Part shown: piece by piece, positions 16,149 through 24,626 of the stretch
Layout of the letters: every line of letters starts with the position of its first letter
Numbering within the stretch: position 1 is the first letter of the stretch
Source of the DNA: Defluviitalea raffinosedens
GTDB lineage: Bacteria > Bacillota > Clostridia > Lachnospirales > Defluviitaleaceae
NCBI RefSeq assembly: GCF_016908775.1
Contig: NZ_JAFBEP010000009.1
Coordinates: 1-64,000, forward strand
Length of the DNA: 64,000 bases
Direction of reading: 5' to 3'
Position numbers and translations under genes: made by a program
Notes under the pieces: generated by a model
Told to the model about the DNA's origin: nothing
The model's input: the letters and a program-made list of their open reading frames with translations, nothing else
The model's database searches: none

Positions 16149-17930
16149 TTATTCCCCCGTTCCATTTGGTTTTTCTTCTTTATCATATACAATACTGCAA
16201 ATTTCATCTGCTAAATTCATCCCTGCACAAAAATAAAAATTCATCTCCTCCAGTGATAAATTCCATATATCCTCTGATTGCAACAAGTAATCTGCCGCTG
16301 CTTTTGCAATCCTCCTTTTTCCTGTATCATAACTGTCGTATTCTTCCAGCTTATTTTGAACTTTTGGTAATAATCCTTTAAAATCTTTCTCCGTCATTTT
16401 TAAATTCTTTAACTGTTTCATAAACGGTTTTGCAGAACGCTCACTATACTGTTTCCTAAGAAGAAGTTCTGTCAGAGTACCCAATAAAAGCAGTCCTCTT
16501 TTCAAGGGAGTACGAAATTGATTCCCATATCTTTCAAAAATAACATCAAATTTGTTGAGTTCCATTTCTTTCACCTCCATGTCAATAAGATCAAGATGTT
16601 CCATAAACAAAAGTACTTTCATGGCATCTTGTACCGATGAATGAAAATATAAATCCTTAATCCAGGCAATTCTAATGCCTTTCATTAAAAATTTTTCTAA
16701 AAATTCAATTTCAATCCTTTTGAATTTGAAGATTTTATTAATGATTTCTAAAAAATACTTATCTAAATCATCATTTTTACTTTTGGGATCTGACCTTTTA
16801 AAAAATTTTCGTATTGTACTAAAATGAAAAGGAGTTTCAAACTTCTCATCTACCCACCTTTTTGCATTAAATATAGTTCTTAGATGTGATGGAAAAACAT
16901 CTTCTATAAGTAACTGGATTTTTTCAGCCGCACTAAGTTTATTTCTATTATCAATAAATAGAAAATATAAAGCTACATTATCATTAACCTCTTTTAAAAC
17001 ATCTAGAATTTCTTCTTCATCATCTATACTGCTATTTACAATCTTTTCTTTTAAAGAAATCCTTTTAGTAGTATTTACAAGAATATCTAGCACTTCATTA
17101 AGGGTATCTTCTTTTCCCCATAAAAACTTCGGAATTAAAAAATAACTTAATCCACAAAAACTAAATAAAAGATTGCTTTGAACATATTTTCTTCCTTCTT
17201 CTATCTCTAATTTGCATTCCAAACATACAGGGAAGTTTTTCCAAGCATTTTTCTCATTGAATCCTCCAGTAATAAAACCTGGCTTATCTAAAGTATAAAA
17301 TTTATATGTACCTAAATTGCCAATAACTGTGTCTTTGATTTCTCCACATAAAGAACACATTTTATCTGTAGAAAATACTTTTGCATCTTTTTTATCAACA
17401 AGATATTTTAGAAGAAATCTAAACAAACTAATTTCTCCAATATAACAATCTTTTTCTTCAGTTCTGATTTTTAACGTTATGATGAATCCTTCTTTTCCCA
17501 TTTGAGATTTTATATTGGAAATTCGTGATATAATAGTACTTTCTTCATTTTCTAATGTCTTTTGAATCTGTTTTAAATATATAATTTCTTCATCTTTTAA
17601 AGGAAGGTTCTTTATTTTCCATAAAGCTGAAAACCAGCCTAAAAACTTTGTTCTCATAGTTTTGGACGGCTCTGTTAATATTGCAGTTAATGAATAATTT
17701 GATTCTCTTGAATTTCCTCTTCTAAATAAATATGAAAAAATCTTATCTGAATTATAATCTTCTAATTCAACATCTACAAAGTTGAAAATGCCTTGGGATT
17801 CTTCCAATATAATTGCAGCAACTTTATTATAACTACCGTTTGCATTTGGATCTTGTAATAATATTTCTAAAATATCTTTGTCTCCCTGTTTAATTTTTAA
17901 ACTTCCAATATCCTTTATCGCTTCTAGCAT
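16149..17930 (-). CDS. cas8b: Cas8b (Csh1-type), Cascade large subunit
   Basis: This 593-residue protein begins MLEAIKDIGSLKIKQGDKDI, the usual start of Csh1. A zinc-binding region CSLCGEIKD with CLECKLEIEEGRKY lies around residues 195-240, as expected for this family. The C-terminal half is helical, as in the Cas8 part that replaces a small subunit. Cas8b recognises the PAM and helps load Cas3. I use the ATG at 17930 because AAAGGAGG precedes it; the TTG one codon upstream is also in frame. It is the first gene of the I-B operon. Confidence 0.88.
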   Translation of the reverse strand: MLEAIKDIGSLKIKQGDKDILEILLQDPNANGSYNKVAAIILEESQGIFNFVDVELEDYNSDKIFSYLFRRGNSRESNYSLTAILTEPSKTMRTKFLGWFSALWKIKNLPLKDEEIIYLKQIQKTLENEESTIISRISNIKSQMGKEGFIITLKIRTEEKDCYIGEISLFRFLLKYLVDKKDAKVFSTDKMCSLCGEIKDTVIGNLGTYKFYTLDKPGFITGGFNEKNAWKNFPVCLECKLEIEEGRKYVQSNLLFSFCGLSYFLIPKFLWGKEDTLNEVLDILVNTTKRISLKEKIVNSSIDDEEEILDVLKEVNDNVALYFLFIDNRNKLSAAEKIQLLIEDVFPSHLRTIFNAKRWVDEKFETPFHFSTIRKFFKRSDPKSKNDDLDKYFLEIINKIFKFKRIEIEFLEKFLMKGIRIAWIKDLYFHSSVQDAMKVLLFMEHLDLIDMEVKEMELNKFDVIFERYGNQFRTPLKRGLLLLGTLTELLLRKQYSERSAKPFMKQLKNLKMTEKDFKGLLPKVQNKLEEYDSYDTGKRRIAKAAADYLLQSEDIWNLSLEEMNFYFCAGMNLADEICSIVYDKEEKPNGTGE

Positions 17931-17980
17931 CAAGCAACCTCCTTTCTTTGTGATTATTTAGAAATTTATCCCATAATATG

Positions 17981-18009
17981 ATTATATTACAATGACCGAG
18001 CAAATTCAA
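17981..18009 (-). promoter_or_regulatory. Sigma-A promoter of the I-B cas operon
   Basis: On the minus strand TTGAAT (18004-18009) and TATAAT (17981-17986) are spaced by exactly 17 bp, 50 bp upstream of the cas8b start. No other good candidate lies between cas8b and the terminator of array 2. Confidence 0.7.
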
Positions 18010-18060
18010 CATATTATTTGAATTTTTCATATTATTTTACATATTAGATTATTGATACAA

Positions 18061-18092
18061 AAAAAGATCTTGCAAAATAGCAAGATCTTTTT
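18061..18092 (-). terminator. Intrinsic terminator after CRISPR array 2
   Basis: A perfect 13-bp stem (AAAAAGATCTTGC and its complement, loop AAAATA) followed by T on the minus strand lies 78 bp beyond the distal repeat of array 2. It insulates the cas8b promoter from the pre-crRNA transcript. The stem is A/T-flanked on both sides, so it could act in both directions. Confidence 0.75.
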
Positions 18093-18170
18093 CAAGATGC
18101 GTTATCATATCTCAATCATTCAAAATTTGATTTCTTTTTACACAAAGTATCTATACATCTCTCATTTCAT

Positions 18171-19137
18171 GCTCAAATTCCTTATAGGTACTATAAAAAC
18201 GAATATATTTTTTCACCATCCTTCCTCTGTGAAAAAGGTTTCAATTCCTTATAGGTACTATAAAAACTTTTGCTAACGACAAATTTATAATTAAGTATGG
18301 CGAGTTTCAATTCCTTATAGGTACTATAAAAACTATTCCAGGCTAAAAGGTAAAAAACAGCCTAATGTGTTTCAATTCCTTATAGGTACTATAAAAACTG
18401 ATAATCATGCTGTTACAGATTATTGGATTGCAAAACTGTTTCAATTCCTTATAGGTACTATAAAAACGATTCCCACAAGCAAGGCAATCCTTTTTTTGAT
18501 AAGTGGTTTCAATTCCTTATAGGTACTATAAAAACTCCAACTTGAAAATCTTTTATTGACATAGATATATTCGTTTCAATTCCTTATAGGTACTATAAAA
18601 ACTTCCCCATCTTTCATGACTAATTCAGGATCTTCTAAGGTTTCAATTCCTTATAGGTACTATAAAAACGACCCTGGCGGCGACGCCCCGAAAGACTGAT
18701 AACGTAGTTTCAATTCCTTATAGGTACTATAAAAACAAAGGAGGATTCATTATGAGTAAAGTATATGTAATCATGTTTCAATTCCTTATAGGTACTATAA
18801 AAACTCTTGTAAACAGAAAACCCAAACAGCTAATTCTTGAGTTTCAATTCCTTATAGGTACTATAAAAACAAAAATAGAGGTTTCTATAATTTACGATTT
18901 CTTTCTTGTTTCAATTCCTTATAGGTACTATAAAAACGTTGCATATATTGATAGTCTAGTAACTGAAGAGAAAGTTTCAATTCCTTATAGGTACTATAAA
19001 AACTTTAAATTAGTATTGACAATATAAAAATATATGATAGTTTCAATTCCTTATAGGTACTATAAAAACTTAGATTCGCCGAACAAAAAGGAGGAGAATT
19101 TGATGTAGTTTCAATTCCTTATAGGTACTATAAAAAC
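18171..19137 (-). CRISPR. CRISPR array 2: 15 repeats, 14 spacers
   Basis: Fifteen 30-bp repeats (plus-strand start GTTTCAATTCC, end TACTATAAAAAC) run from 18171 to 19137 with spacers of 35-39 bp. The leftmost repeat (18171-18200) is degenerate (GCTCA for GTTTC), which marks the old end; the leader is on the right. The crRNA strand is the minus strand, ending each repeat with ATTGAAAC. Spacer 18670-18706 is unusually G+C rich (23 of 37). Spacers 18737-18774 and 19070-19107 contain a Shine-Dalgarno sequence and ATG on the plus strand; 18201-18237 shows one on the minus strand. Confidence 0.98.
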
Positions 19138-19277
19138 CTACAAAAACAGCATAAAATCAATACTTCTTTATTTTTCTAAAAAAATTTTATTTGCCTTATG
19201 TTAACCTAATTTTTAATAGATTATTGCATTTTCAAATTTTTCCTGCTTTTTCTTTTGTCGTCGATGTACTGGGATTT
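19138..19277 (-). promoter_or_regulatory. Leader of CRISPR array 2, with conserved inverted repeat
   Basis: This stretch matches the leader of array 3 closely (shared AGCATAAAATCAATA near the array, TTATGTTAACCTAA in the middle) and array 1 more loosely. The inverted repeat has 11-bp arms TTTGTCGTCGA (19254-19264) and TCGACGACAAA (19293-19303), 28 nt apart, and its right part lies inside the 3' end of cas6. It should hold the array promoter and integration signals. Confidence 0.75.
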
Positions 19278-20042
19278 TTACACTATTAAAGGTCGACGAC
19301 AAATGAAATGCTCTTCTTCTTCAATCATTCCGAATCCTTGAGAATTTTTACTACCCAAACCGTAATTATATGCAATATTCACTAATTTCTTGTCTCCCTC
19401 AATCTCAAACTTTCCGTTCCATCCTTTAATAATGGTATTCTTATACGTAGTAATGACAGGTCTATTTTTCTCATATTCCAAAGGTTTAATTTCAAACTCC
19501 AGATCGTGAGATCCCGAGTGAAAGGTATTATACTTTCTTAGCAAATTGTCTCGTATCAGCTTGGGAAATTCCTTTTCTCCCGGATGATAATAATATGTAT
19601 ATTTTTTATATTCATTTTGTAAAGTGCTATACAATACAATAGGCGAAATGGTTCGAACAATCATTTGCTCTTTCACTTTAGGTTCTTCCATGGAAATGGA
19701 TAAAATAGCAATTTCATTTTTACCTAAAATGATTTTATCTTTTTTCATCAATGTTGAGGCCAAGTCTTCTATAAATGGTGAAAATAATGATGTGATCTTA
19801 AGCGTAACATCAGATATAAAAGTAATTCTTTTTCTTTGCTTATTTAATATATAATCCCCCTCAAGTCTGGAGAAAGAAAAAAATTTAAACACTCTTTTAT
19901 TATTATAAAATCCTTTATTATGCATAAAATCTTTAAGCGCTTCATCACTGATACTATTGTATATAAATCCCTGGACTGTTTGACTATATGCTAATGGTAA
20001 GTCTATTGGCTGTTTTCCTCTAAAGGTAACTATAATCCGCAT
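19278..20042 (-). CDS. cas6: Cas6, crRNA-processing endoribonuclease
   Basis: This 254-residue protein starts MRIIVTFRGKQPIDLPLAYS and has an FKFFSFSRLEG strand near residue 55 and the glycine-rich loop NYGLGSKNSQGFGMIEEE near the C-terminus, the hallmark of Cas6. It cleaves the repeat RNA to leave the ATTGAAAC handle for the I-B complex. It stands apart from the other I-B genes, next to array 2. The last codons (encoding CRRPLIV) are read from the leader inverted repeat, so the C-terminal tail differs from normal Cas6 ends. A decayed second copy lies at 21481-21745. Confidence 0.92.
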   Translation of the reverse strand: MRIIVTFRGKQPIDLPLAYSQTVQGFIYNSISDEALKDFMHNKGFYNNKRVFKFFSFSRLEGDYILNKQRKRITFISDVTLKITSLFSPFIEDLASTLMKKDKIILGKNEIAILSISMEEPKVKEQMIVRTISPIVLYSTLQNEYKKYTYYYHPGEKEFPKLIRDNLLRKYNTFHSGSHDLEFEIKPLEYEKNRPVITTYKNTIIKGWNGKFEIEGDKKLVNIAYNYGLGSKNSQGFGMIEEEEHFICRRPLIV

Positions 20043-20127
20043 ATGTATATCTTCTTTCCTATTATTTTATTATATTTTTCTATCTTATTCGATTGTCTTT
20101 TTCAGAATTATTTTACCAATTATATTT

Positions 20128-20400
20128 CCCCTGTGCAATAAAAAGTTATCACCCTCATAGTTTCCATACATGAGGAGACAACTTGTCATATTCTTTTAAT
20201 ATCACCTCTAGATTAATTTGGTCGTAATCACTACCATTCTGCTTCTACTGCCCCATTTTACATCTGCTCCAGTACTTTGGGCGATGAATTTTACGGTGAT
20301 CATTTGTATTGCCATTAATTACTTGGGCTGGTGTTATGAGGTTCACTGTTTATCCATTCACTGTAGCATCTTTTAGCCTAGCTTCTTAGCCTTTTCTGCT
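20128..20400 (-). pseudogene. Decayed duplicate of the 3' end of the secreted-protein gene at 21857-23290
   Basis: This stretch matches 21771-22020 base by base over long runs, for example CTTTGGGCGATGAATTTTAC and CATTCACTGTAGCATCTTT, including the terminator hairpin (copy near 20142-20193). It corresponds to the C-terminal copper-amine-oxidase-like domain. The reading frame is broken by small indels and stops. It marks the right part of the left unit in a tandem duplication. The following 270 bp (20401-20677) contain no gene I can support. Confidence 0.8.
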
Positions 20401-20677
20401 AATTTACTGATTTTCTGCTAACTGCAATCTACATAACATTCTCCTTTTAATTTTGATACTATTTGCTAATAGAATTTCCGTGGATATATATCCTTTGCAC
20501 TTTCAGTTTTTTATTTTCTTAATAGTAAGTTCATCAATGTCTTGCTTAAATTCTGCAGTAAATCCTCTTTTGTGTATCATAGACATCTCTTTATTGAGTT
20601 TTTTTGGTTACCTTTTTATATATACATCAAACTTGATCTAGAAACCTGAAATCCCTTAACCACTTCTTAATCATAAA

Positions 20678-21313
20678 ACTTCGATTCCTTATAGGTACTA
20701 TAAAAACAGAGAACATTTTTATGACAGTAACTGCTGAACAATATTGTTTCAATTCCTTATAGGTACTATAAAAACTGTATAAAGAAATCATGGAAAAAAT
20801 CAACCCGGATAATGTGTTTCAATTCCTTATAGGTACTATAAAAACTCCATATCCAAATAGGATGGACTATGGGGTATGCATGTTTCAATTCCTTATAGGT
20901 ACTATAAAAACCAGATAGGAGATGACAGTATGGCTCATGAAGAATGCGGTTTCAATTCCTTATAGGTACTATAAAAACTTTGAACTTTTCAAAATTCCAG
21001 GTTACTTCATTATTAGTTTCAATTCCTTATAGGTACTATAAAAACACGCAACCATACTACAGACATGATGCCCTTGGATATAGTTTCAATTCCTTATAGG
21101 TACTATAAAAACTTTTTTTGCTTATATATAGAACAATTGACGTAGATAGTTTCAATTCCTTATAGGTACTATAAAAACAAATTAGATATAGATCATACAA
21201 AGATTCCAGAAAAATGTTTCAATTCCTTATAGGTACTATAAAAACCCTCTTCCCATACTAACAATTACCGGTTTTCCTTGTGAGTTTCAATTCCTTATAG
21301 GTACTATAAAAAC
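20678..21313 (-). CRISPR. CRISPR array 3: 10 repeats, 9 spacers
   Basis: Ten repeats identical to those of array 2 run from 20678 to 21313, with spacers of 36-40 bp. The leftmost copy (20678-20707) has ACTTCG in place of GTTTCA, again the decayed distal end, so the leader is on the right and transcription leftwards. None of the spacers repeats a spacer of arrays 1 or 2. Spacer 20912-20948 contains AGGAGATG followed by ATGGCTCATGAAG, a phage-like translation start on the plus strand. No clear terminator was seen on its left. Confidence 0.98.
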
Positions 21314-21480
21314 TCATAAAAATAGCATAAAATCAATATTTCTTTATTTTTCTTCATAAGTTTTTATTTGTTTTATGTTAACCTAAATTCTAATAGATTA
21401 TTGCTTTTTCACGCTTTTCTTTCTTTTTCTTTTGTCGTCGATGTTCTGGGATTTTTACACTATTAGAGGTCGACGACAGA
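21314..21480 (-). promoter_or_regulatory. Leader of CRISPR array 3, with conserved inverted repeat
   Basis: This is a near copy of the array 2 leader. The inverted repeat has arms at 21431-21441 and 21470-21480 with 28 nt between and one mismatch in the right arm (CAGA for CAAA). As at array 2, cas6 sequence follows directly on the right, but here cas6 is a pseudogene. Confidence 0.75.
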
Positions 21481-21745
21481 TGAAATGCTCTCTATTCTTC
21501 TTCAGGCATTCCGAATTCTTGAGAATTTTTATTACCCAAACCGTAATTATATGCAATGTTCATTAATTTCTTATCTCCCGTTATTTTAAACTTTCCATTC
21601 CATCCTTTAATAATAGTGTTTTTTAATCTCTCACTTTAAATTCTTCCATGGAAATGGATAATATAGAAGAAATCTCATTTTGACCTAAGATGATTTTATC
21701 TCTTTTCATCAATATTGAGACCAGGTCCTCTAAAATAACAAAAGT
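21481..21745 (-). pseudogene. Remnant of a second cas6
   Basis: Bases 21481-21640 match the 3' end of the intact cas6 (19304-19450) at high identity, including the segment for YNYGLGSKNSQGFG. A deletion of roughly 200 bp then joins it to sequence matching 19670-19775, and the N-terminal third is missing. Frame changes and the deletions leave no functional product. It is the right-hand partner of the tandem duplication that also copied array, leader and secreted-protein 3' end. Confidence 0.85.
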
Positions 21746-21785
21746 AATGATGGAATTATTTTATCAATTATATTTTCCCTGTGCA

Positions 21786-21832
21786 ACAAAAAGTTGTCAC
21801 TCTCATAGTTTCCACCCATGAGGAGACAACTT
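21786..21832 (-). terminator. Intrinsic terminator of the secreted glycosidase-like gene
   Basis: On the minus strand AAGTTGTCTCCTCAT pairs imperfectly with ATGAGAGTGACAACTT, followed by TTTTTG. It lies 25-70 bp after the stop of the gene at 21857-23290. A second copy sits at 20142-20193 in the duplicated segment. Confidence 0.65.
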
Positions 21833-21856
21833 GTCAGCATTATTTTAATATAGCTT

Positions 21857-23290
21857 TTAAATTCGATTGATTATAATCACTACCGTCTTGCTTGCCCCAT
21901 CCCATTTCACATCTGCGCCTGTGCTTTGGGCGATGAATTTTACAGGAACCATTGTATTGCCGTTGATTGTTTGGGCTGGAGTGGCGAGTTTTACTACTTG
22001 TCCATTCACTGTAGCATCTTTCCCCAGGGGAAGTATGATTTTTGTACCTTCTTTTTCTCCGTAAATGGTCTTGGTTGAAGCATCATATTTTAAATCGATA
22101 TTCAGCGCTTCAAAGATGGCTCTTAAGGGTACCAATACTGTTCCGTCTTTCATGACAGGGGATACATTCATATTTAATGGATTTTCGTTAATAGTTACTT
22201 TAATTGCATCCTGTTTCATTTTTGATACGACCAGTGCATTGCTTATTTGTCTACCTGTTTTTGTAATGTACTCTCCATTGTAATACAATCCTGAAGATGC
22301 TCCGCCGTCTAAGTTCATGGCATCTTTTAAACCGAGTTTCTTTGCAATTTCTGCTAGTTCGTTGATATTGGCACTGGATACAGTGCCCATAATCATAACA
22401 TTATTTTCATTTACGCCTATAAAGCTTCTTTGTCCTTTGTTGGTAAGTATCTTTTCACTGGTAAAGCCTTCATTCTTTGGATTGGCTACAATTTTTCCAT
22501 CCTTCACAAGCATAGGACCGGCCCCTACAGCAGAATCAACATTTCCCCAGCCTGTTAATGGATTGCCGGAATTCAAATGGTTAAATTCTATGTGATATTC
22601 TACGGAATCTCCCACATGGAAACGATCCAAAAGTCCTTTGGTTCCCACAACAATGGTATAGCCATTGACAGGGATTCGTGCCTTTCCGTTTTTGATTTCT
22701 GCTACGACACCATTCTCAACGACCACAGAAAGTTTATTATGTTCAGGGGTATATTTGCCGTATTCTGGCGTAAATATGACTGTTGCTTCGGCTCTTGTAT
22801 CATTGTGGTTGATATTCCATGCGTACCATGTTTTGTCCCAATTAGAACTTCCGTTAATGGTTCCTGTGACTTTTATTTTAACAGGGTCCATTAAAACCTT
22901 GTTATCTTTCGTAAAACCTATAGTGGTTCCATTGCTGCCTACATGAAGCAGCTTACCATTCTCTATGATGTTTCCGTTTGGTTGCAAATCATCATAGGAA
23001 TTAAAAAATGTACCGTTGATGGCAGCTACTGCTTCTTTTTCAGATGTGTTCGCCTGATTGGCAATATTCTTAAGATCATCAACTTGTCCCACTTTACCTT
23101 TAGCCGGAAGCACATCGATTTGGATTTTAGGATCGTTTAAATTCACATATACCAGGTGAGCTGTTTTATTCCCGGTTGAAATGGAAACTTGTTTCGTCTC
23201 TTTCCAGACAGAATTTGCTGCCCCGTATGAATATGAAAATTGAAATATAAAACTTATAATCAATAAAAATATCCTATAGTGTTTTTTCAC
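21857..23290 (-). CDS. Secreted phosphodiester glycosidase-family (NAGPA-like) protein with copper-amine-oxidase-like domain
   Basis: The protein of about 477 residues starts with a signal peptide (VKKHYRIFLLIISFIFQFSY). The central part has AAINGTFFNSYDD, SFIGVNENNVMIMGT and MNLDGGASSGLYYNGEYI, the pattern of the phosphodiester glycosidase family related to NAGPA. The last 120 residues form a copper-amine-oxidase N1-like domain (VLVPLRAIFEAL, MVPVKFIAQSTGADVKW) common in clostridial wall-associated proteins. I choose the GTG at 23290 because AGGAGGG lies just upstream; the ATG further upstream would spoil the signal peptide. The substrate is unknown, possibly a cell-surface polysaccharide. 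Its 3' end is duplicated at 20128-20400. Confidence 0.82.
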   Translation of the reverse strand: MKKHYRIFLLIISFIFQFSYSYGAANSVWKETKQVSISTGNKTAHLVYVNLNDPKIQIDVLPAKGKVGQVDDLKNIANQANTSEKEAVAAINGTFFNSYDDLQPNGNIIENGKLLHVGSNGTTIGFTKDNKVLMDPVKIKVTGTINGSSNWDKTWYAWNINHNDTRAEATVIFTPEYGKYTPEHNKLSVVVENGVVAEIKNGKARIPVNGYTIVVGTKGLLDRFHVGDSVEYHIEFNHLNSGNPLTGWGNVDSAVGAGPMLVKDGKIVANPKNEGFTSEKILTNKGQRSFIGVNENNVMIMGTVSSANINELAEIAKKLGLKDAMNLDGGASSGLYYNGEYITKTGRQISNALVVSKMKQDAIKVTINENPLNMNVSPVMKDGTVLVPLRAIFEALNIDLKYDASTKTIYGEKEGTKIILPLGKDATVNGQVVKLATPAQTINGNTMVPVKFIAQSTGADVKWDGASKTVVIIINRI

Positions 23291-23619
23291 TTTATCCCTC
23301 CTGTTATAAGCTACTTTAGAATATATCATATAACAGTTTTATTAAAAATGACAGATCTAAAATATCTGTAAAAGCTTATCTCTAATTACATAATTGTAAT
23401 AAATAATGTAATATATGGATATTCAAAAAAGGATAGCGTGAAAATAACAACTTTGATTTTTCCTCAAGAAAAATAGATGCATTTCAAGTAAAAAAATTCA
23501 CTTTCTTAAGCAAAAAATGATCCAAGAGATTGATTTAAAATTTAAACTTACTGCTTTGATAGAGCATAATCGTTTTGGAAGATCACCCTATCTTGAATAA
23601 TCTAATTGGTGCAAATCTG
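23291..23619. other. Intergenic stretch without a supported gene
   Basis: It separates two minus-strand genes and should contain the promoter of the secreted protein. A 46-codon open frame on the plus strand (about 23463-23602, ending HNRFGRSPYLE) has no ribosome-binding site and no recognised relatives. It may be the tail of a decayed gene, but I would not call it. Confidence 0.4.
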
Positions 23620-24525
23620 TTATGCGCCGAATTCTTTTTTACTAAAATAGTCCCAGAATTTTTTCACTTCATCTTTTATGATTTCATTCTTCATACAGAC
23701 AAAATTAAACTCTCTTCTTAGTACAAAATCTTTTAGCTTTACTTCCATCAGTTCTCCTTTTTTAATTTCTTCTTTTACCGCATCTTCATACATAAATCCA
23801 AGGCCTACTCTACTTTTTATTAATGCTTTTGCCACGTTTACATTGCCTATTTCAATAATCTTTTTAAAACTGTCTAATGTATAATTCCTGTCAAATAATC
23901 CTCTTTCCAGTACTTCTCTTGACCCAGAACCTTTTTCCCGGATTATAATCGTTTGGTCTTTAAGATCATCTAAGTAAATTCCTTCTTTTGATGCAATGGG
24001 GTCCTCTGCTGAAGCAACCAATATGAAATTTGACATTTTATACAATTGGGTTTCATATTCGGCTTTATTAAATAATCCCTCTACTATTGCAAATAAGATT
24101 TTCCCTTCCATAAGCATCTTTAAAACAGTTTTAGTATTATCTACGTACATGGTTATATCATAGTCACTAAATGTTTTTACAAAATCACTGAGCACCGGTG
24201 CTAATGTAAATTCACCTATGGTCATAGTTGCTGCAAAGGACAATGTCTTTTTTTCCTGTCCTATTTCTTCTAGTTTCCGAATGATGAATTGATCGCTTCC
24301 TTTTGCCTGAAGAATATGCTTATAAAATAACTCACCTTCCTCGGTAAGTTTCAACCCTCTGTTAACGTATTCAAAAAACTTACACCCATAATGTCTTTCT
24401 AAAAATTGAATATGCTGAGTCACTGCTGGCTGTGTTATATTTAACGCCTCTGCTGCCTTAGTATAGCTCTTATTCTTACAAACAGATAAAAATGTATCGA
24501 CTCTTATATCAAGCAAATGTTCCAC
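23620..24525 (-). CDS. LysR-family transcriptional regulator
   Basis: This 301-residue protein has the LysR winged helix at residues 7-65 (FLSVCKNKSYTKAAEALNIT, QPAVTQHIQFLERHYG) and a periplasmic-binding-like effector domain with FAATMTIGEFTLAPVL and a closing LGFMYEDAVKEEI. It is divergent from a YeiH-family exporter gene, and the 101 bp between them contain a perfect 7-bp inverted repeat, so it very likely controls that gene and itself. The effector cannot be deduced; sulfur compounds are a reasonable guess from the YeiH partner. Length and domain layout are normal for the family. Confidence 0.9.
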   Translation of the reverse strand: MEHLLDIRVDTFLSVCKNKSYTKAAEALNITQPAVTQHIQFLERHYGCKFFEYVNRGLKLTEEGELFYKHILQAKGSDQFIIRKLEEIGQEKKTLSFAATMTIGEFTLAPVLSDFVKTFSDYDITMYVDNTKTVLKMLMEGKILFAIVEGLFNKAEYETQLYKMSNFILVASAEDPIASKEGIYLDDLKDQTIIIREKGSGSREVLERGLFDRNYTLDSFKKIIEIGNVNVAKALIKSRVGLGFMYEDAVKEEIKKGELMEVKLKDFVLRREFNFVCMKNEIIKDEVKKFWDYFSKKEFGA

Positions 24526-24558
24526 CTTCTATAAAAATATTTTATAAATCTATAACAA

Positions 24559-24579
24559 ATCATAATTAGATTTTATGAT
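24559..24579. promoter_or_regulatory. LysR-type operator in the divergent promoter region
   Basis: ATCATAA and TTATGAT form a perfect inverted repeat with 7 bp between. A second smaller dyad TTATA-N4-TATAA lies at 24542-24555. Both fit T-N11-A type LysR boxes and stand between the two divergent start codons. Confidence 0.6.
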
Positions 24580-24626
24580 AAAGCCATGTTAAAATCAACT
24601 CGACCAATAATAAAGGAGTTGATGAT

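Noticed and set aside
18052-18276. A 74-codon open frame at the left end of array 2
   Set aside because: It runs through the terminator and two repeats and has no ribosome-binding site.
18752-19027. A 91-codon open frame on the plus strand inside array 2
   Set aside because: Its protein is the translated repeat (FQFLIGTIKT and similar) joined by spacers. It is a product of array periodicity, not a gene.
20453-20641. A 62-codon open frame on the plus strand between the duplicated gene end and array 3
   Set aside because: There is no ribosome-binding site and the composition is of AT-rich non-coding type; the opposite strand shows only short broken frames.
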